Shown piece after piece: positions 1 to 4,500 of a stretch of 7,192 bases of DNA. Source of the stretch: Oscillospiraceae bacterium (GTDB lineage Bacteria; Bacillota; Clostridia; UBA1381); assembly GCA_020860985.1 (NCBI GenBank), contig JAJBTG010000025.1:1-7192 (forward strand). The letters are read 5' to 3'. Each line of letters begins with the position of its first letter. Within the stretch, counting starts at the first letter, position 1. The notes beneath the pieces are model-generated. The model was not told the origin of the DNA. It saw only the letters and a program-made list of their open reading frames with translations, and made no database searches. The translations under genes and the position numbers were made by a program.

Positions 1-159
1 ATTATATATCATATCATGATATTGCCGGTCACTCAAATCGCTATAAGCTCCGGGAACGGAAAATTCAAGGGTTGGATTTTTCAAACACTTAGCGCCATTT
101 CCGCAAATTATCGGTTCTAATATACGCCGCCACATTTTGCGTGAGTTTTCTTTATTCAT
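1..159 (-). CDS. Partial CDS, N-terminal 53 residues, unknown function
   Basis: Reading leftward, an ATG at 159-157 opens a frame with no stop to the window edge (53 codons), so the C-terminal part is missing. The start is well supported: AAAGGAG lies at 175-169, nine bases upstream. The peptide begins MNKENSRKMWRRILEPIICG and continues with a short segment around NPTLEF and PGAYSDLSDRQYHDM. It has no signal peptide or hydrophobic stretch, so the product is probably cytoplasmic. I do not recognise the family. The W-x-x-x-L-x-P pattern near the N-terminus faintly recalls DUF2264-type carbohydrate-related proteins, but that is too weak to name it. The gene is divergent from the AraC-type regulator at 635-1426, so it could be one of its targets. 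Its leader region carries a hairpin repeat (196-299) ending only 36 bases before the start codon. Confidence 0.7.
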   Translation of the reverse strand, partial: MNKENSRKMWRRILEPIICGNGAKCLKNPTLEFSVPGAYSDLSDRQYHDMIYN

Positions 160-168
160 ATTGATGCT

Positions 169-175
169 CTCCTTT
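169..175 (-). promoter_or_regulatory. Ribosome binding site of the leftward partial gene
   Basis: On the minus strand AAAGGAG is followed by a nine-base spacer and ATG at 159-157. It fixes the start of a gene that is otherwise short and truncated by the window edge. Confidence 0.75.
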
Positions 176-195
176 CATATATAGCTAAAAGTAAT

Positions 196-299
196 ATGTC
201 CCCCGCCTCTATAGGCGGCGGGTTCCACTTAATTTTTTCAGTGGGAGAACCAATCTCCCACTGAAAGCGTTGAATGACGGGGCTTTGCCTCTTATTGAA
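196..299. repeat. Hairpin-rich intergenic repeat, copy 1 (IS200/IS605-end-like)
   Basis: This is a 104-base element matched by copy 2 at 421-542 in the same orientation. In plus-strand order it has three parts. Hairpin A is CCGCCT (203-208), loop CTAT, AGGCGG (213-218). Hairpin B is a perfect 13-bp stem, 236-248 with 254-266, around the loop ACCAA. Hairpin C is a short stem, GGGGC (279-283) with GCCTC (287-291), loop TTT, with one G-T pair. Its first 49 bases differ from copy 2 at only two positions. Read on the minus strand it ends in a GC-rich hairpin followed by GGGGGACAT. This layout resembles the right end or guide-RNA scaffold of IS200/IS605-family transposons; that identity is inference. 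No transposase lies nearby. It may instead be a dispersed genomic repeat of unknown type. Confidence 0.85.
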
Positions 300-420
300 T
301 ATATCAAATTTGTTGTCCGTTAAACAGGACTTTACTCTTTTGGTAATAATCACTATGTAGGACTATTTTTATTCTTTCGATGATAAAGAAGATAAGCAAC
401 AGCATATAACCTAACCGCAG
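300..420. other. Spacer between the two repeats, no gene seen
   Basis: These 121 AT-rich bases separate the two direct repeats. I see no credible start with a ribosome binding site on either strand. A weak leftward promoter is possible near its left edge: TATATT on the minus strand at 303-298, with TTTAAC 15 bases upstream at 324-319. That would place repeat copy 1 in the leader of the partial gene. Neither hexamer spacing nor sequence is good enough to call it. Confidence 0.4.
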
Positions 421-542
421 ATGTCCCCCGCCTCTATAGGCGGCGGGTTCCATTTACTTTTTTCAGTGGCGGCTTTGATTTGCAAACAAATCAAGTATCC
501 GCCACTGAAACGTTGAATGACGTGGCAAAGCCCCTTATTGAA
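421..542. repeat. Hairpin-rich intergenic repeat, copy 2 (IS200/IS605-end-like)
   Basis: This is a 122-base direct repeat of 196-299. Hairpin A (428-433 with 438-443) is identical to copy 1. Hairpin B has a 12-bp lower stem (461-472 with 499-510), a small internal loop, and an added perfect 8-bp upper stem (475-482 with 487-494, loop CAAA). In copy 1 the same position holds a simple 13-bp hairpin of different inner sequence, so bases changed on both arms together. Hairpin C is GTGGC (522-526) with GCCCC (530-534), loop AAA instead of TTT, with one mismatch. Outside the hairpin B interior the copies are nearly identical. The element ends 31 bases before the -35 region of the araC-type promoter. 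The interpretation is as for copy 1: a structured mobile-element end or guide-RNA-like scaffold is likely but unproven. Confidence 0.85.
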
Positions 543-573
543 AACTATATTCACATAAAAACCAAAATTCCTC

Positions 574-601
574 TTGTATTTTTTACCATACATGATATAA
601 T
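574..601 (+). promoter_or_regulatory. Sigma-A type promoter of the AraC-family regulator
   Basis: A consensus -10 box TATAAT lies at 596-601 and is preceded by TGA, giving a full extended -10 (TGnTATAAT, 593-601). A weak -35, TTGTAT (574-579), sits 16 bases upstream; the extended -10 would compensate for it. Transcription would start near 608, giving a leader of about 27 bases that contains only the ribosome binding site. I see no clear operator repeat around it. Confidence 0.75.
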
Positions 602-620
602 AAAAACAAAGACACCCTGT

Positions 621-626
621 AGGAGG
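621..626 (+). promoter_or_regulatory. Ribosome binding site that decides the regulator start
   Basis: AGGAGG lies eight bases before ATG at 635. An in-frame TTG at 629 would be only two bases from it, so ATG 635 is the better start. Confidence 0.85.
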
Positions 627-634
627 AATTGCGT

Positions 635-1426
635 ATGAGCTTTGATATGATAAACAAATGGTTCGTCATGAGCCGCAGCTCACACCCCGAAGATTTTTCC
701 TCAGTCTTGCATTATCACAATTCATACGAAATATTTGTGATGTTAAAAGGCTCAACAACTATTTTGGTTGACGATGAGCTTATTGATATAAATCAAGGTG
801 AGATTTTGCTGATTCGTCTAAACGACCTGCACAAAAATAATGGCGGTACATATCACGAACGATATGCGGTGCATTTTACCGAACGATATTTACACACCTA
901 TTTCACAGATGAAACAATCAAAGCTCTTATACGCGGCTTTGACAACAAAAAGCGTACAATTAAGGGCGAGGCGTTTTTGTATATTATAAAGCTGCTTGAA
1001 AGCATGGAAAGCGAGTCGGAGCTTGTGTTTATACATTTGGCGGAGCTTATCACAAGAATTTACGCCGAAAAGAACCAAACCGCTCCGCGAATTAAGCAAA
1101 GTTATCGGATTACCGAGAAAATTTTTGCATATATCAATGAAAATTACGCATATATCGAAAGTCTTGAAAGCATTGCCGCGGCGGTACATATATCAAAGCA
1201 ATATCTTTGCGCGGTGGTAAAAAAGGACACGGGGCTGACTGTTTCGGACTACCTCAATGAGGTGCGCATAAATAACGCCTGCGAGCTGCTGCGTTCCTGC
1301 AATAAAAAGATAACCGATGTTGCCGCGGAGTGCGGATATAATTCCTCAATATACTTTGGCAGAGTGTTTAAAGAAATTGTAGGCATGACACCGAGCGAGT
1401 ACCGTAAATATGCGAAAACAATTTAA
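635..1426 (+). CDS. AraC-family transcriptional regulator with cupin-type sensor domain
   Basis: This is a 263-residue cytoplasmic DNA-binding protein, a usual length for AraC-family regulators of carbohydrate genes. Residues ~20-90 form an N-terminal cupin-like effector domain, with HYHNSYEIF (26-34), a GEILLIRLNDLH segment (55-66) and HERYAVHF (74-81). Residues ~95-145 are a helical linker. Residues ~157-263 hold the paired helix-turn-helix domain: first helix-turn-helix at about 176-197 (ESIAAAVHISKQYLCAVVKK), second at about 224-247 (ITDVAAECGYNSSIYFGRVF). It closes with the family signature GMTPSEYRK (250-258). Start choice rests on AGGAGG eight bases before ATG. The gene stands alone, with its own extended -10 promoter and a hairpin terminator overlapping its stop codon. 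Sugar-responsive control of neighbouring genes (leftward partial gene, GH115 gene) is inference from family and position; the ligand is unknown. Confidence 0.93.
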   Translation: MSFDMINKWFVMSRSSHPEDFSSVLHYHNSYEIFVMLKGSTTILVDDELIDINQGEILLIRLNDLHKNNGGTYHERYAVHFTERYLHTYFTDETIKALIRGFDNKKRTIKGEAFLYIIKLLESMESESELVFIHLAELITRIYAEKNQTAPRIKQSYRITEKIFAYINENYAYIESLESIAAAVHISKQYLCAVVKKDTGLTVSDYLNEVRINNACELLRSCNKKITDVAAECGYNSSIYFGRVFKEIVGMTPSEYRKYAKTI

Positions 1427-1473
1427 AAAGCATACCGTTCGCCGATCTTTGGTGATTGAGCGGTATGCTTTTT
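1425..1473. terminator. Bidirectional intrinsic terminator between convergent genes
   Basis: A perfect 13-bp inverted repeat pairs 1425-1437 (AAAAAGCATACCG) with 1461-1473 (CGGTATGCTTTTT). The 23-base loop contains a smaller stem, CGCC (1440-1443) with GGTG (1451-1454). The flanking A and T runs supply a U-tract in either direction. It overlaps the stop codon of the AraC-type gene and lies 30 bases past the stop of the GH115 gene, so it probably ends both transcripts. Confidence 0.9.
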
Positions 1474-1503
1474 CTTATCCTATATATTTAGCTTTTTGTA
1501 TTC

Positions 1504-4500
1504 TTATTCTTCACATAAAACACTGATATTATCCGCCGCAACGGTGCCTGTTGTTTTCGCCGCTCTTACATAGTAAGAACCTATATTTGTAACACCGCTG
1601 CTGTAAAATGCAATGTTCGTAAGCTCCGCATTTGTCCCGCTGTCGTTCGTCAGCGTAACGTCCATTGTTTCGGTGCTGAAATCGATAACAGCCTTTATGT
1701 GAATCCACGAGCCTATAAAGTCGGTAGTAACCGAATTGCCGTTTACCAAAAGCGTAGAGCCTGTGTTATATTCAAGCGCGAGAATATGTCCGCTTGAATC
1801 AATGCCGTAATCGATATTACTGCTTAAAAATGTCAGAGTCGAGCCGCTTATAACAAACTGACTGTTGCCCGCCGTGCCGGACGGTGCGAATTTCACGTCC
1901 GCCTCAACCGTTGCGGTTTTATCCGTGCAGTCTATAGCGTTAATGCTTTCATACGCGCCGATTGTACTGCCGCTTGAAGTATAGAGAAGTCCCTTTCCGC
2001 TATATCCGTTTGAAACGGCGAGTGCGGAGGTTGTGCCGTTCCACGTATGCTCGGATAAAGTATAATTCTCGAAATCCTCATAATAATCATAGCTTGCCTC
2101 AAACACACATACCACAGTGAACGTATTGTCCTCCGTGAGCGCGGAGGAGGTAAGCACCGAATCCTCCTCGGAATATCTGTAAACGCTTGTTTTGCCGTTC
2201 ACCGTTCGCTTAATATCGGTCAGATATTCGTCGGGTACGCTATAGCTGTCGCCTACATAACAGTCATCTATCGTAACGCTGTCCGCTATTTCCGCGCCGT
2301 TCTCGTCTGTAAACTTAATCGTTACCGCCGCCGCTGTAAGCGTTGACGAGGACTGCATAGGAATAGTTATATTTTTTGATTCAAGCGCGGGCGTAAGCTC
2401 CAGCGCATATGTTGTATCTCGGTAGCCGTCCGCTGCTGCTGTTACTGTGTAATCGCCCTCGCAAAGCAGATAGGTTCCGTCCTCCTCGGCTGCGATTACC
2501 GCACCGCTCGCGCCGTCCTTGACGGTTATTTCCGCGTTTTCAATACTTTCATCGCTCTCTGAATCCTCGGCGGCAAATGTGATTTTATACTGCTCCTCCG
2601 TCGCGAGGCTTACCTCGACGTTATCCACATAGCACGCTCGATCCTCGTTGTTATATGTCGTGCTGAAATGTATTCCCGCAGCATCGCCGACGTTATCGCT
2701 AAGCTTCGCACTGTATTCGGCGGCGGTTGTGCCCGAGGCGCTTACCGTAAGATATGCCCTGTTTGCGGCAAAGTCAATCACGTATTTGAAATGCGTCGGA
2801 TTGTTGCCCGATGCCGTGTTGCTTGATTTTGAAATCGCATTGCTCAAGGTCGTATAATCGCCGCCCAAAACGTCGGTATCACCTATCGTAAGGGTTGTGT
2901 TTTCCCATACATTATAAACGTGCAGCTTCGCCGAAACAAGCGTGTTGCCGGCGGAGTCGGTTATGTCGTATGACAGCGTTTTACCGGTCAGCTTACCGAA
3001 GGTTATATCAAACTCAACCGTTACGCTCTGCCCCTGCGACACTACAACAGGCGTATCGTAATCCATCGAAAGCGTTCCTGTAGATGTCGTGTTCATTTTT
3101 ACCGTGCCGTCCGACAGCGACGCACCGCCGCTCAATGTAAACGGATTTTCACCGTTTTCATTGTACAAATCCTCGTCAAATGTCCATAAATCAAGCGTTT
3201 CCTCCGATGCCTCGGTGTCGGGATAAATATTCACAACGGTATTTTTTGTTTCGTCAAAGGTATATCCGCCCGCAACGCCTGCGCGTATGTAATATTTACC
3301 CTGTTCTTCTGCAAATGGAATGTATTTATAGCTGTCCTTTGTGAGCGTTTCGCCGTATACATACACTATATCATTCGCCGTAAGCGCGTCCGTTATCTCA
3401 CAGTCGGCAATCAATACAAGCGATTTTATGCCGTAATATTCCGAGAAATCGGTCTTTAACGAAATGTAATCGCTTTCCGCCTCGGAGAGTATGTCCCCGC
3501 AAACCTTATACGGAGCGATAGGCTGCAAATCCGTCAGGCTGTCAACTGCGTACACCGCGTATGCCGAGGCAGCGCTTATATCCAAATCAAGCGTTACATC
3601 TGCGGTTGTATCCGTAAATTCAGCTTTTGCAAACGACGAATTTATTACGTTACCGCCGGCGTCATACGCCGCCGCGATAATTACCGCGCTTTCAAGCGTA
3701 TCGTCAATGCGGTACAGACTTGCGCCGGTTACGACGCTGCTGTCCGCGCTCACGGCTGTTATAACCGCCGACGGCTCGAATGTTTTTGCAATCGTTTCAC
3801 TTTCGTCGGGTGCACTCTCAGTTGTTGTCGTTGCCCTAAGTCTTTCGGTGTTATATGTTGTGTTATAGCTTTCCGGTGCGCCGAAATATGATGATACGCT
3901 ATCCGTATGAAGCACCAACTTATCTATAACAACACCGGGCGACATATTGTATATGCGAATGGTATGATAGCCTGCCTCGGATATTGTTACGGTAGTGCTC
4001 AATTTTTCGCTGTTTGCCAATACGCCGTTCGCCCATGAATTTGCCCTGTTTTTCGTTTCACTCGATGATGATGGGTAGGAGCTGGTGCCTTTAAGAACCG
4101 TGGGTGTACCATTGTCCGCCGATACCGCAAATCGGCATGAGCCGCGTTCGTCAAGCGTCGGCATACGGTAAACATCGAGTGTATACGTGCCCGCGTTAGT
4201 GAAGTATACGTTGTATTCAAGATATGCCGAATCGGTTAAAACATCACTTTCGGCAACCGTGTCGGCAATGTCGGGATATGCCTTCATTGAATCGCCGCTT
4301 CTGCCGAAGTCCTCCTCAAGCCGCCATTCATAATCGCCGTTTGACACGGCATCGCTGTAATGCTCCGCTTCAATCGAAACAACGCCGCCCGCCTCGACAT
4401 ATGTTTTTTCTTTTAAATCCTCTGTCGGATTTTCTATCGTAACCGTGATTTCCTTTGTATCAATCGCATTGCCGTCGAGCGTATGGCTGACGGTTATGGT

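Noticed and set aside
196..542. CRISPR array
   Set aside because: There are only two units, each over 100 bases with internal hairpins, separated by 121 bases. There is no short repeat-spacer periodicity and no cas gene.
156..593. Two small leftward reading frames (156-353 and 411-593) sharing the peptide KWNPPPIEAGDI
   Set aside because: The shared peptide is simply the translated repeat. The copies differ by 18 bases, so the frame is kept by chance or because the repeat may derive from the 3' end of a tnpB-like gene. Neither has a convincing ribosome binding site, and the non-shared parts are unrelated.
629..634. TTG at 629 as the start of the AraC-family gene
   Set aside because: It is only two bases from AGGAGG, too close for initiation. 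ATG at 635 has the ideal eight-base spacing.
890..1220. Overlapping frames inside the AraC-family gene on both strands (890-1189 minus, 996-1220 plus)
   Set aside because: They overlap a well-supported gene, have no ribosome binding site and no recognisable protein features.
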